From the NCBI GenBank assembly GCA_964453035.1, contig CAYVOX010000052.1:1-19219 (forward strand): DNA of 19,219 nt, written 5' to 3'. Of this stretch, positions 5,667 to 13,836 are shown in pieces (the stretch's first letter is position 1; the number at the start of each line of letters is the position of its first letter). Made by a program: the position numbers and the translations under genes. Origin of the DNA: CAYVOX01 sp964453035. GTDB lineage: Bacteria > Chloroflexota > Anaerolineae > Anaerolineales > Anaerolineaceae. The notes below the pieces were generated by a model. That model saw only the letters and a list, made by a program, of their open reading frames with translations. It did no database searches and was not told the DNA's origin.

Positions 5667-8600
5667 ATGAGGGCAAAACAATCTGTTTTGAATCTGTGTA
5701 TCGCGCTGGTGCTGGTTTTTACGGCGTTTGCCAGCGCAAAACCGGTCCTACCGGTGGTCGCGGGAGTCTCGAATATCCGCATCAGCCAGGTTTACGGCGG
5801 TGGGGGGAATGCAGGCTCCTTATATAAAAATGATTTTATTGAGCTGTACAACCCGACGGCAGCGCCAATCAGCCTGGAAGGCTGGTCGGTGCAGTACGCA
5901 TCTTCCACCGGCACCACCTGGGCAGTGACGCCGCTTACCGGCAGCATCCTGGCGAACGGCTATTACCTGGTGCAGGAAGCAAAAGGGACGGGCGGAACGG
6001 TTGACTTGCCCACGCCGGATGCCATTGGCACCATTGCCATGAGCGCTTCGAGCGGCAAGGTTGCCCTGGTGAGCAACGCAGTGACCCTGACCGGCGGCTG
6101 CCCGCTGGGCGGCGCGGTGATGGACTTTGTGGGCTACGGCTCGGCGGATTGCTACGAGGGCAGCGCTGCGGCTCCAACGCTCAGCAACACCACCTCGGAT
6201 TCGCGCCTGGATGCCGGGTGCTATGACTCGGACGTCAATTCGGCGGATTTCACCGCCGGGGCGGTGAACCCGCGCAACAGCGCCACGGCCATTCACCTGT
6301 GCGGTTCCAGCCCGGTGGTGCCGGTCTGCCCAACCTCTATCCGCACAAATCAAAACACGGCCACTTCTGCCGCATTCAGCGCCTCTGACGCGGATGGGTT
6401 CGTGGTGACGGCTGCCATCACCTCCAGCGCTGTGACGGGCATCAGCCTGACGGCTGTTACCCCGGCGAGCACCTACGGCGGCACGCTGACGGGCACGTTA
6501 TCCATCTCGGCGGATACCCCCGGCGATGTGGACCCGTATTATGTGGAAATCACCTTCACCAACAATGACCTGACGCCGCAAACAGCGACATGCACGGTTG
6601 AAGTGCTGGTCATCCCGCTCAACTGCCCGCCGCCTTTAACGCCCATCAAGCGGATTGGCGAAGTGCAGGGCACCGGCACAACCAGCCCCTTTGTGGGCCA
6701 ATCGGTTACTGTGATGGGCACGGTGACGGCTGATTACCAGGAAAATAGTGAGTTGAAAGGTTACTTCCTGCAGGACCAGGGCGATGGTAACACCACCACA
6801 TCGGACGGCATCTTTGTGTATGACACGACTAACGATGTGCTGGTGGGCGATAAGGTGATGTTCGAAGGCACCGTGGCTGAATACAACGGTTTGACCGAGT
6901 TGAAGGTGGTGGGCGAAGACCCGGGCACGGAAATTTGCGGCATGCCCCTGCCCATGCCGGGGGTGACGGCCATCAGCCTGCCCCAGGCCACGGCTACTTC
7001 GTTTGAGGCTTACGAAGGGATGCTGGTCAACCTCAACCAAACCCTCACGGTCAGCCAGAACTACTTCCAGGGGCGCTACGGGCAGCTCACGCTTTCCAGC
7101 GGGGGGCGCATGTACCACCCCAACAACGGCAATGAGCTGGGTGATACGGTTGAGTTGAATGCGCGGCGCTTCATCGTACTGGATGACGGCAGCACAACCT
7201 CCAATCCCAACCCGGTGCCCTACTACGACCTGGCTCAACCGCTGCGCGCTGGTGATACCGTCGTTTCGGTCAGCGGCGTGATGGACCAGGGCGCAATCAA
7301 CGCGACCTCACCGTACCTGCTGGGGTACCGCGTGCATCCCTCCACGGCGCCGGTGTTCACCCCGGTGAACCTGCGCCCGGGAGCGCCGGCGTTGATCGGT
7401 CACGACCTGGTGGTGGTGGGCTTTAACCTGTATAACTTCTTCACCACGTTGAACGACCCTGCCAACACCTATCCCAATCCACCCTACAACACGTCCAATG
7501 AGCCGCGCGGCGCCAACAACGCGACCGAATTTGAGCAGCAGGTTCTCAAGCTGGTAGCTGCTATCCACGGCGCCAACCCGGACGTGCTGGGCGTGGTGGA
7601 AATTGAGAAGTACGAAGGCGGGCCTTTCCCGGCGGCGGATACCTACCTGCTGGATCGCCTGAACGACGGGCTGCCGGAGGACGAGCAATACGAAATCATC
7701 AATGACCCGGTGCTGGGCTTTGGTGGGGATTACATCAAGAACACCATCTACTACAAACCGGGACGCCTGACACTGGTGGGCAACGCGGTCAGCTACAATA
7801 TCCCCGACCCGGCGGATCCCACCGTTGACCTGTTTGACCGCTACCCGGTCGCGCAGACCTTCCGGTCCAAGAGCGATAACCAGAAATTCACCGTGGTGGT
7901 TAACCATCTCAAGTCGAAAACCTGCACCGGGGCAACCGGCGCTGAACTGGACCTTGGGCAGGGCTGCTGGAACGCCAAACGCACCCGCCAGGCGACCGCT
8001 TTGCTCGACTTTGTCAACACGCTGACGGCGGGGGCGGGTGACCCGGATATTTTGCTCATCGGCGATTACAACGCCTACGCCGAAGAAGACCCGATTGATG
8101 TCTTCAAAGCAGCAGGAATGGTTGACACGTTGAAGACGGTGCCGGCGGCCTCGCGCTACACCTACGTGTTTGATGGGCAAGCCGGTTACCTTGACCAGGC
8201 CATCGGCAGCGCCAGCCTGGCGAACTACGTCAAAGAGGTGCAGCTCTGGCACATCAACGCCGACGAGCCGACGGTGATTGATTATGACAACAACTACAAT
8301 CCCCCCGGCTACTACGCCGCCAACGCCTACCGCTCCTCAGATCATGACCCGGTGTGGGTGCGTTTGAACGTGAGCGATGAGCCGATTCTGCTGAACTCGC
8401 TGGTTGACCAGACCGCCATGCAGGGGTTGGCCTTTACCTACGCGGCGGGGGCGAACTTCTACGATGCGGATGTGCCCCAGTTTGACACGTTGACCTTCAC
8501 CGCCTCAGGTGTACCGGCCTGGTTGAGCCTTGACCCGGCTACCGGCATCTTCAGCGGCACCCCCGCCAACGGAGATGTGACCAGCGTGCCCATTTCCATC

Positions 8601-10193
8601 ACGGTGCGCGCCACGGATGCCTTCAGCCAGTTTGTTGAGGATACCTTTACGCTGGTGGTAGTCAACGTCAACGACGCGCCGACGGTGGCTAACCTGCTGG
8701 TGGATCAGACCACGGCCCAGGGGACGCTGCTGACCTACCAGTTTGCGGCCAATTCGTTTGCGGATGTGGATATTGTGTACGGTGACAGCCTGACGTACTC
8801 AGCCAGCGGCAACCCCACCTGGTTTGCCTTCACCCCGGGCACGCGCACCTTCAGCGGCACGCCGGGCGCATTGGATGTGGGCGGACCGTACAACATCGTG
8901 GTGCGCGCCACCGATTCACAGGGCGCCTTTGTTGAGGATACCTTCACGCTGACGGTGACCAACATCAATGACAACCCGGTGCTGTCGGCTCCGCTGGCGG
9001 ACCAGAATGCCACGGAGGATGTGGTCTTCAGCTATGCGGCGGGCGCCAGCTTCAGTGATGTGGATGTGCCCCTGTACGATACGCTGACCTACTCGGTTTC
9101 GGCCATTCCGGCCTGGCTGACGTTCAATACCAGCACAGGTGCCTTCAGCGGCACGCCCACCAACGCGGATGTGACCAGCGCGCCCATTTCCATCACGGTG
9201 CGCGCCACGGATGCCTTTGGCCTGTTTGCTGAGGATACGTTTGACCTGGTGGTGACCAACGTCAATGATGCGCCTACCCTGGCTGTTGCGCTGGTGGACC
9301 AGACCACGGCCCAGGGGACGCTGCTGACCTACCAGTTTGCGGCCAATTCGTTTGCGGATGTGGATATCATCCACGGCGACAGCCTGACGTACTCGGCCAG
9401 CGGCAACCCGGCCTGGTTCGTCTTCACCCCGGGCACGCGCACCTTCAGCGGCACGCCGGGCGCATTGGACGTGGGCGGGCCCTACAACATCGTGGTGCGC
9501 GCCACCGATTCACAGGGCGCATTTGTTGAGGATACCTTCACGCTGACGGTGACCAACGTCAACGACAGCCCGGTGCTGTCAGCTCCGTTGGTGGACCAAA
9601 ACGCGACGGAGGATGTGGCCTTCACCTATGTGGCGGGCGCCAGTTTCAACGATGTGGATGTGCCCGCGTATGACACACTGACCTTCTCAGCGGCGGGTGC
9701 CCCGGCCTGGTTGATGTTCAACACCACCACCGGCACCTTCAGCGGTACGCCCACCAATGCAGATGTGACCAGCGCGCCTATCACCATCACGGTGCGCGCC
9801 ACCGATATCGGCGGGTTGTATGCTGAGGACGTCTTCACCCTGGTGGTGACCAATGTCAATGACTTGCCCACCGTGGCAGCAAACATCCCCGACCAGAAGA
9901 CGACCGCGGGGCAGCCGTTTACCTTTACGTTTGCGGCTGGCACCTTCGCTGATGTGGATATTCCCTACGGTGATACGCTCAGCTACACCGCCAGCCTGGC
10001 AGATGGCTTTGCGCTGCCGGCCTGGTTGACCTTTGACCCGGTCACGCGCACCTTCAGCGGCACGCCGGCAATTGCCAACAAGGGTATTTACCATATCAAG
10101 GTGGTTGCCACCGACCTGGCGCTCACCACCGCTTATGACGTCTTTGACCTGCTGGTGGCTCAACCGTACTTCCTGCCGTTTGTAAACAAGTAA
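5667..10193 (+). CDS. Secreted modular nuclease (LTD + OB fold + DNase I-like + six Ig/cadherin-like repeats)
   Basis: A 1508-residue extracellular nuclease of the ExeM/NucH/YhcR type. A signal peptide (1-24, cut at ASA/K) is followed by a lamin-tail-like domain (about 32-213, RISQVYGGGGN and DFIELYNP), an Ig-like linker, an OB fold (about 327-435) and an endonuclease/exonuclease/phosphatase domain (about 580-902). That domain has Asn587 (FNLYNF), Glu645 (VVEIE), His747 (NHLKSK), Asp800/Asn802 (GDYNAY), Asp843 (YLDQ) and the terminal SDHDPV with Asp892/His893, a complete active-site set. Six CADG-like repeats of about 99 residues (906-1508) carry DVD and NVNDAP motifs suited to calcium binding. 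The protein ends PYFLPFVNK, without LPXTG or a membrane anchor. It probably degrades external DNA for nutrients or in biofilm. The ATG at 5667 is supported by the ribosome site; a TTG at 5643 is not. Confidence 0.93.
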   Translation: MRAKQSVLNLCIALVLVFTAFASAKPVLPVVAGVSNIRISQVYGGGGNAGSLYKNDFIELYNPTAAPISLEGWSVQYASSTGTTWAVTPLTGSILANGYYLVQEAKGTGGTVDLPTPDAIGTIAMSASSGKVALVSNAVTLTGGCPLGGAVMDFVGYGSADCYEGSAAAPTLSNTTSDSRLDAGCYDSDVNSADFTAGAVNPRNSATAIHLCGSSPVVPVCPTSIRTNQNTATSAAFSASDADGFVVTAAITSSAVTGISLTAVTPASTYGGTLTGTLSISADTPGDVDPYYVEITFTNNDLTPQTATCTVEVLVIPLNCPPPLTPIKRIGEVQGTGTTSPFVGQSVTVMGTVTADYQENSELKGYFLQDQGDGNTTTSDGIFVYDTTNDVLVGDKVMFEGTVAEYNGLTELKVVGEDPGTEICGMPLPMPGVTAISLPQATATSFEAYEGMLVNLNQTLTVSQNYFQGRYGQLTLSSGGRMYHPNNGNELGDTVELNARRFIVLDDGSTTSNPNPVPYYDLAQPLRAGDTVVSVSGVMDQGAINATSPYLLGYRVHPSTAPVFTPVNLRPGAPALIGHDLVVVGFNLYNFFTTLNDPANTYPNPPYNTSNEPRGANNATEFEQQVLKLVAAIHGANPDVLGVVEIEKYEGGPFPAADTYLLDRLNDGLPEDEQYEIINDPVLGFGGDYIKNTIYYKPGRLTLVGNAVSYNIPDPADPTVDLFDRYPVAQTFRSKSDNQKFTVVVNHLKSKTCTGATGAELDLGQGCWNAKRTRQATALLDFVNTLTAGAGDPDILLIGDYNAYAEEDPIDVFKAAGMVDTLKTVPAASRYTYVFDGQAGYLDQAIGSASLANYVKEVQLWHINADEPTVIDYDNNYNPPGYYAANAYRSSDHDPVWVRLNVSDEPILLNSLVDQTAMQGLAFTYAAGANFYDADVPQFDTLTFTASGVPAWLSLDPATGIFSGTPANGDVTSVPISITVRATDAFSQFVEDTFTLVVVNVNDAPTVANLLVDQTTAQGTLLTYQFAANSFADVDIVYGDSLTYSASGNPTWFAFTPGTRTFSGTPGALDVGGPYNIVVRATDSQGAFVEDTFTLTVTNINDNPVLSAPLADQNATEDVVFSYAAGASFSDVDVPLYDTLTYSVSAIPAWLTFNTSTGAFSGTPTNADVTSAPISITVRATDAFGLFAEDTFDLVVTNVNDAPTLAVALVDQTTAQGTLLTYQFAANSFADVDIIHGDSLTYSASGNPAWFVFTPGTRTFSGTPGALDVGGPYNIVVRATDSQGAFVEDTFTLTVTNVNDSPVLSAPLVDQNATEDVAFTYVAGASFNDVDVPAYDTLTFSAAGAPAWLMFNTTTGTFSGTPTNADVTSAPITITVRATDIGGLYAEDVFTLVVTNVNDLPTVAANIPDQKTTAGQPFTFTFAAGTFADVDIPYGDTLSYTASLADGFALPAWLTFDPVTRTFSGTPAIANKGIYHIKVVATDLALTTAYDVFDLLVAQPYFLPFVNK
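8382..10190 (+). repeat. Six tandem Ig/cadherin-like domain repeats in A-B-A-B-A-B order
   Basis: Units: 8382-8681 (A1), 8682-8978 (B1), 8979-9275 (A2), 9276-9572 (B2), 9573-9869 (A3), 9870-10190 (B3). Most are exactly 297 bp. A units share VPxxDTLT and NADVTSAPI-like text, B units share DVDI, GDSLTY and ALDVGGPYNIVV. B1 and B2 are almost identical at DNA level, so the repeating block is a 594-bp pair. B3 is the most divergent and carries an insertion (SLADGFAL). Confidence 0.93.
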
Positions 10194-10218
10194 ATCTGCT
10201 TCACGGCAGATGTTCCCT

Positions 10219-10253
10219 CCCGCCCCCTTCACGCCAAAGGGGGCGGGGCTTTT
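10219..10253 (+). terminator. Rho-independent terminator of the nuclease gene
   Basis: A perfect 11-bp G/C-rich stem (10219-10229 with 10237-10247), a 7-base loop, then GC and TTTT. It starts 25 bases after the nuclease stop and separates it from the next transcription unit. Confidence 0.85.
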
Positions 10254-10255
10254 AA

Positions 10256-10264
10256 TGGTATCAT
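10256..10264 (+). promoter_or_regulatory. Extended -10 promoter of the Lgt-like/nadE unit
   Basis: TGg-TATCAT directly after the terminator, with no recognisable -35. The expected start near 10271 is about 3 bases before the ATG at 10274, so the mRNA would be essentially leaderless; no ribosome site is visible. Confidence 0.45.
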
Positions 10265-10273
10265 CATGCTCAA

Positions 10274-11029
10274 ATGGTCTCGTTTTCACTGCTGGTTGGG
10301 TTTGGCGCAGCCCTGGGTGCCTGGCAGGTGGGACGCAGCGCTCCGCCTTCCCAGGCGGGACGCTGGGTGGACGCCGCCCTGGTTACCCTGCTGCTGGCGC
10401 TGATAGGCTCCCGGGCGGCTTACGTGGCGCTTGAATGGCCGTACTACGCTGCCCGAACGGGTGAAATCTTTGCCATCTGGCAGGGGGGACTGGCGTGGGT
10501 GGGCGCTGTGTTGGGCTGGCTGGCGGGTGTGCTGCTGGTGGCCGGGTTCTGGCGAATTTCAATAGGCGCGGCGTTGGATGGACTGGGTCCGCTGCTCACC
10601 CCGCTGGCGGTGACCACCTGGCTGGGTTGCTGGCAATCGGGCTGCGCCTATGCTGCTGCGCTGCCCGCCGGCGCCTGGTGGGGCTTGCCCGCCCCGGATG
10701 AGAGCGGCCTGGTAGCCAGCCGCTTTCCACTGCAGGTGCTGGCGGCGCTGCTCATCCTGGCGCATGATTGGGCTGCTGCTGCCTTCCTTTACCCTCCAAA
10801 AGGGAGCGGCCTGCGGGCGGCGTTATCGCTGGCGGCGGTGGGCGTGGTGATTTTTATAGCCTCGCTGCTGTGGGCTCAACCCACCCGCCGCATTGGCATC
10901 GTTCCGCTTGACGGCTGGTTTGGCCTGGGTGTGGCAGCGACGGGAGTGTTTTACGGCTTATGGTATGAACTGGTGAGGTCGCGCATTTTACGCGGGAAGC
11001 AAAGGAGAGCAGATGGACATCAACCTTGA
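10274..11029 (+). CDS. Lgt-like (prolipoprotein diacylglyceryl transferase-related) membrane protein lacking catalytic residues
   Basis: A 251-residue integral membrane protein with about seven hydrophobic segments. Lgt-family landmarks are IGSRAAYV (44-51, cf. GARxxYV), EIFAIWQGGLAWVG (64-77, cf. the WxGGLxxHGG loop) and WLGCWQSGCAYAA (116-128, cf. GRxGNFxNGE). However, the residues essential in E. coli Lgt (His103, Arg143, Glu151) appear as Val, Trp and Cys. It is therefore probably a paralogue without the classical transferase activity. The first segment starts right at the N-terminus, so the protein is shorter there than true Lgt. The end overlaps the nadE start by 17 bases, suggesting a shared transcript. 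Alternative: a divergent but active Lgt with rearranged chemistry. The start is uncertain because no ribosome site is visible. Confidence 0.75.
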   Translation: MVSFSLLVGFGAALGAWQVGRSAPPSQAGRWVDAALVTLLLALIGSRAAYVALEWPYYAARTGEIFAIWQGGLAWVGAVLGWLAGVLLVAGFWRISIGAALDGLGPLLTPLAVTTWLGCWQSGCAYAAALPAGAWWGLPAPDESGLVASRFPLQVLAALLILAHDWAAAAFLYPPKGSGLRAALSLAAVGVVIFIASLLWAQPTRRIGIVPLDGWFGLGVAATGVFYGLWYELVRSRILRGKQRRADGHQP

Positions 11030-11837
11030 AATCAACACAACCCAAGTCCGGCAGGTGCTGGAGGATTTTATCCGGCAGCAGGTGGCAAAGGCGGGCTTCT
11101 CGCGGGCGGTGATTGGCCTTTCCGGCGGGATCGACTCGGCGCTGGCCTGCACGCTGGCGGCCGGGGCGCTGGGGGCGTCAAACGTGCTGGCGGTGCGCAT
11201 GCCGTATGCCACTTCCTCGCCCGATTCGCTCAGCGATGCCCAGAAGGTGATTGACCAGACCGGCGTGCAGGCGCTGACCATCCCCATCACCCCCATGGCC
11301 GACCCACTCATCGCGCGCGACGCGCATATGAGCCCGGTGCGGCGCGGCAACATCATGGCGCGTATGCGCATGGTGGTGCTGTTTGACCAGTCTGCGGCGT
11401 TTGGTGGGTTGGTGGTGGGCACCGGCAACAAAACCGAGGCGCTGCTGGGTTACACCACCCTGTACGGCGATTCGGCGTGCGCCTTTAACCCCATCGGCGA
11501 CCTGTATAAAACCCGGGTGCGCCAGCTGGCACGGGCAATGAACCTGCCCGAATCGATCCAGAGCAAGGCGCCTTCGGCTGATTTGTGGCTGGGGCAAACC
11601 GATGAAGGTGAGCTGGGCTACACCTATGCCGAGGTGGACCGCCTGCTCTACGCCCTGGTTGACCTGCATCTCAGCCCGGCGCAGTGCGTGCGAGCTGGTT
11701 TTGCCGGAAAGTTCGTTTCCGCGGTGATTGAGCGCGTCAGGCGCAACCGCTTCAAGAGCCTGCTGCCGCCCGTAGCCAGGCTTGACCCCCATTCCGAAGG
11801 CGTTGACTACACCTTCCTGGAAGTATGGGGGGATTGA
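11013..11837 (+). CDS. nadE: NH3-dependent NAD+ synthetase
   Basis: A 274-residue cytoplasmic enzyme that converts deamido-NAD, ATP and ammonia to NAD, the last step of NAD synthesis. The ATP-pyrophosphatase loop is SGGIDSA (37-43); GTGNKTE (136-142), YGDSACAFNPIGDLYKT (151-167) and KAPSADLWLGQTDEGELGY (185-203) are signature NadE segments. Length matches the ammonia-dependent form; there is no N-terminal nitrilase-like glutaminase domain, so ammonia must come from elsewhere. An AAGGAG ribosome site lies just before the ATG at 11013, inside the end of the Lgt-like gene, indicating co-transcription with it. Confidence 0.96.
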   Translation: MDINLEINTTQVRQVLEDFIRQQVAKAGFSRAVIGLSGGIDSALACTLAAGALGASNVLAVRMPYATSSPDSLSDAQKVIDQTGVQALTIPITPMADPLIARDAHMSPVRRGNIMARMRMVVLFDQSAAFGGLVVGTGNKTEALLGYTTLYGDSACAFNPIGDLYKTRVRQLARAMNLPESIQSKAPSADLWLGQTDEGELGYTYAEVDRLLYALVDLHLSPAQCVRAGFAGKFVSAVIERVRRNRFKSLLPPVARLDPHSEGVDYTFLEVWGD

Positions 11838-11857
11838 TGTCTTTTCTGGCGGCATTC

Positions 11858-11866
11858 TGCTACAAT
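11858..11866 (+). promoter_or_regulatory. Possible extended -10 promoter of glgC
   Basis: TGc-TACAAT, 21 bases after the nadE stop, without a clear -35. It would give glgC a leader of roughly 100 bases, in contrast to the leaderless layout nearby. Confidence 0.4.
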
Positions 11867-11877
11867 AATTACAGGTT

Positions 11878-11912
11878 CTGGAGATGCGCTTAATGACAAT
11901 ATAGCATTCCAG
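11878..11912 (+). other. Hairpin in the glgC leader
   Basis: A 9-bp stem with one bulged G (11878-11887 with 11904-11912) and a 16-base loop, with no U tract after it. It lies in the presumed 5' leader of glgC; I do not recognise it as a known regulatory RNA. Confidence 0.35.
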
Positions 11913-11971
11913 GGCCGGCTCAACGCTATTTGCGTGCTTCAATAACCATTTTCGGGTCAAAGAGGTGAAAT

Positions 11972-13240
11972 ATGGCATCCCTGGATCAAATTCTGGCCGT
12001 TATTCTGGGCGGGGGGCGCGGCAGCCGCCTTTTTCCACTCACACAGCAACGTTCCAAGCCAGCTGTGCCAATTGCCGGCAAATACCGGCTGATTGATATT
12101 CCCATCAGCAACTGCATCAACTCTGGCATTTACCGCGTGGCGGTATTGACGCAGTTTAACTCCGTTTCGCTGCACCGTCACATCACCCGCACCTACAACT
12201 TTGATACCTTTCACCAGGGGTGGGTGCAAATCTGGGCGGCGGAGCAGACCCTGAAAAGCGGGGACTGGTACCAGGGCACGGCGGATGCCGTGCGCAAGCA
12301 ACTGTTTGAAATTCGAGCTTCGCGGGCGCGGTATGTGCTCATTCTGGCGGGGGACCACCTCTACAGGATGGATTATGCCGCCATGGCGCGCTATCACTGG
12401 GAGAAGGAAGCCGATATCACCGTGGCGGTGCAGCCTGCGCCCGCGTCTGAAGCGGGGCGGCTGGGCATCCTCAAGCGCGATAGCGATGGGCGCATTGTTG
12501 ACTTTGCTGAAAAGCCAAGCGACCCTGAGGCGCTCAAGCGTCTGGTCAGCCGCAACGATGCGCAGCGCCCCTACCTGGCTTCTATGGGCATTTACCTGTT
12601 CCGCACCTCGCTGCTGTTTGAAATGCTGGAAGATGGGAAGCATGACGACTTTGGCAAAGATGTGATTCCCGATGCCATCAAAGGAAAAGCTGTGTACGGG
12701 TTTGATTTTGACGGCTACTGGGAGGATATCGGCACCATCCGCTCATTTTATGATACCAACCTGGCCCTGACGATGCCCAACCCGCCCTTCAACCTGTTTG
12801 ACCAGGAGCGCCCGATTTACACCCACCCCCGCTTTTTACCCGGCTCGGTGGTGCAGGCCTGCAAGCTGGAGGACGTGCTTCTGGCGGAGGGCTGCTGCAT
12901 TCGCCAGTCTGAGATCAGGCACTCGGTGGTGGGGGTGCGCAGCCAGATCCGCTGCGGGACGAAGATGGTGGATACGGTGATGATGGGCGCGGATTACTAC
13001 GACCAGACCGATTGCGAGGATACCCTGCCAGACGGCACCATTCCGCTGGGGGTGGGGCGCAACTGCCAGATTGGCGGCGCCATCCTGGATAAAAACGTGC
13101 GCATCGGGGCCAACGTCATCATCCGGCCTTTCCCGCGCGATGCGGAAGCGCAAGGCGAGGGGTGGGTGGTTCGCGAAGGGGTGGTGGTGGTTCCCAAGGG
13201 GGCTGTGCTGCGACCCGGCACCGTGATTGAGCCCAAATGA
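11972..13240 (+). CDS. glgC: Glucose-1-phosphate adenylyltransferase (ADP-glucose pyrophosphorylase)
   Basis: A 422-residue enzyme that makes ADP-glucose from glucose-1-phosphate and ATP, the committed step of glycogen synthesis. The nucleotidyltransferase domain has GGGRGSRLFPLT (13-24), KPAVPIAGKYRLIDIPISNCINSGI (29-53), WYQGTADAVR (99-108), LAGDHLYRMDY (125-135, with catalytic Asp128), FAEKP (178-182) and MGIYLF (205-210). The last 130 residues are a left-handed beta-helix with the cyanobacterial/plant-like stretch MGADYYDQT. A ribosome site (AGAGGTG) precedes the ATG at 11972. No other glg gene is in the window; xpt follows after 20 bases, perhaps in the same transcript. Confidence 0.96.
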   Translation: MASLDQILAVILGGGRGSRLFPLTQQRSKPAVPIAGKYRLIDIPISNCINSGIYRVAVLTQFNSVSLHRHITRTYNFDTFHQGWVQIWAAEQTLKSGDWYQGTADAVRKQLFEIRASRARYVLILAGDHLYRMDYAAMARYHWEKEADITVAVQPAPASEAGRLGILKRDSDGRIVDFAEKPSDPEALKRLVSRNDAQRPYLASMGIYLFRTSLLFEMLEDGKHDDFGKDVIPDAIKGKAVYGFDFDGYWEDIGTIRSFYDTNLALTMPNPPFNLFDQERPIYTHPRFLPGSVVQACKLEDVLLAEGCCIRQSEIRHSVVGVRSQIRCGTKMVDTVMMGADYYDQTDCEDTLPDGTIPLGVGRNCQIGGAILDKNVRIGANVIIRPFPRDAEAQGEGWVVREGVVVVPKGAVLRPGTVIEPK

Positions 13241-13260
13241 AGGATTAGGAAGAGGTGAGC

Positions 13261-13833
13261 ATGCAAGCACTGAAAGACCGCATCATGCAAGAAGGCAAAA
13301 ACCTGGGAGGCGGCATCCTCAAGGTGGATAGCTTTATCAACCACCAGGTTGACCCGGTGTTGATGGATGCCTGCGGATGGGAATTTGCGCGGCGTTTTAC
13401 GGGCGTGGGCGCCACGCGCATTCTTACCGCAGAGATCTCGGGGATTGCCCCGGCGATAATGACGGCGCGCCATATGCATCTGCCGGTGGTGTATGCCCGC
13501 AAAACCAAGCCCATCACCATGCCAGACCAGGTTTACCTGACGGTGGCGCCCTCGCACACCAAGGGTCACATGGTGGAATTGATTGTCTCGCCGGAGTTCC
13601 TTGCGCCGGGCGAGCGCGTGCTCATCATTGACGATTTTTTGGCCTCCGGCTCGACCATCCTGGGGCTGGTGCGCCTGGCGCTGGCTGCCGGCGCGACCAT
13701 TGTGGGCATCGGCGCGCTCATCGAGAAGACTTTCGAGGGTGGGCGGGATGCGCTGCAGTACCTGAAGGTTCCGGTGGAATCGCTGGTGCGGATTGATTCG
13801 CTGGATGATGGGAAGATTGTGTTTCGCGATTAA
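13261..13833 (+). CDS. xpt: Xanthine phosphoribosyltransferase
   Basis: A 190-residue purine-salvage enzyme that joins xanthine to PRPP, giving XMP. The sequence follows Bacillus subtilis Xpt closely in layout: KVDSFINHQVDP (21-32), AEISGIAPAIMTA (57-69), PVVYARKTK (75-83), the PRPP loop RVLIIDDFLASGST (119-132), and IEKTFEGGRD (154-163) near the end. The start is the ATG at 13261, preceded by AGAGG; a GTG two codons upstream is possible but lies in the ribosome site. The B. subtilis gene is controlled by a guanine riboswitch; here only 20 bases separate it from glgC, so no such switch can precede it. The guaA start is 3 bases after its stop, and guaA uses its product. Confidence 0.95.
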   Translation: MQALKDRIMQEGKNLGGGILKVDSFINHQVDPVLMDACGWEFARRFTGVGATRILTAEISGIAPAIMTARHMHLPVVYARKTKPITMPDQVYLTVAPSHTKGHMVELIVSPEFLAPGERVLIIDDFLASGSTILGLVRLALAAGATIVGIGALIEKTFEGGRDALQYLKVPVESLVRIDSLDDGKIVFRD

Positions 13834-13836
13834 TCC

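Noticed and set aside
7308..8252. Minus-strand open frame of 314 codons inside the nuclease gene
   Set aside because: Shadow of the DNase I-like domain, whose motifs on the plus strand are complete.
8682..9572. Insertion sequence or composite element, suggested by near-identical DNA blocks
   Set aside because: No transposase, terminal inverted repeats or target duplications; the blocks are in-frame protein repeats.
8382..10190. CRISPR-like or satellite repeat
   Set aside because: The 297-bp period is in frame and encodes well-formed Ig/cadherin-like domains.
13241..13260. Guanine/purine riboswitch before xpt
   Set aside because: Only 20 bases lie between glgC and xpt, too short for the aptamer.
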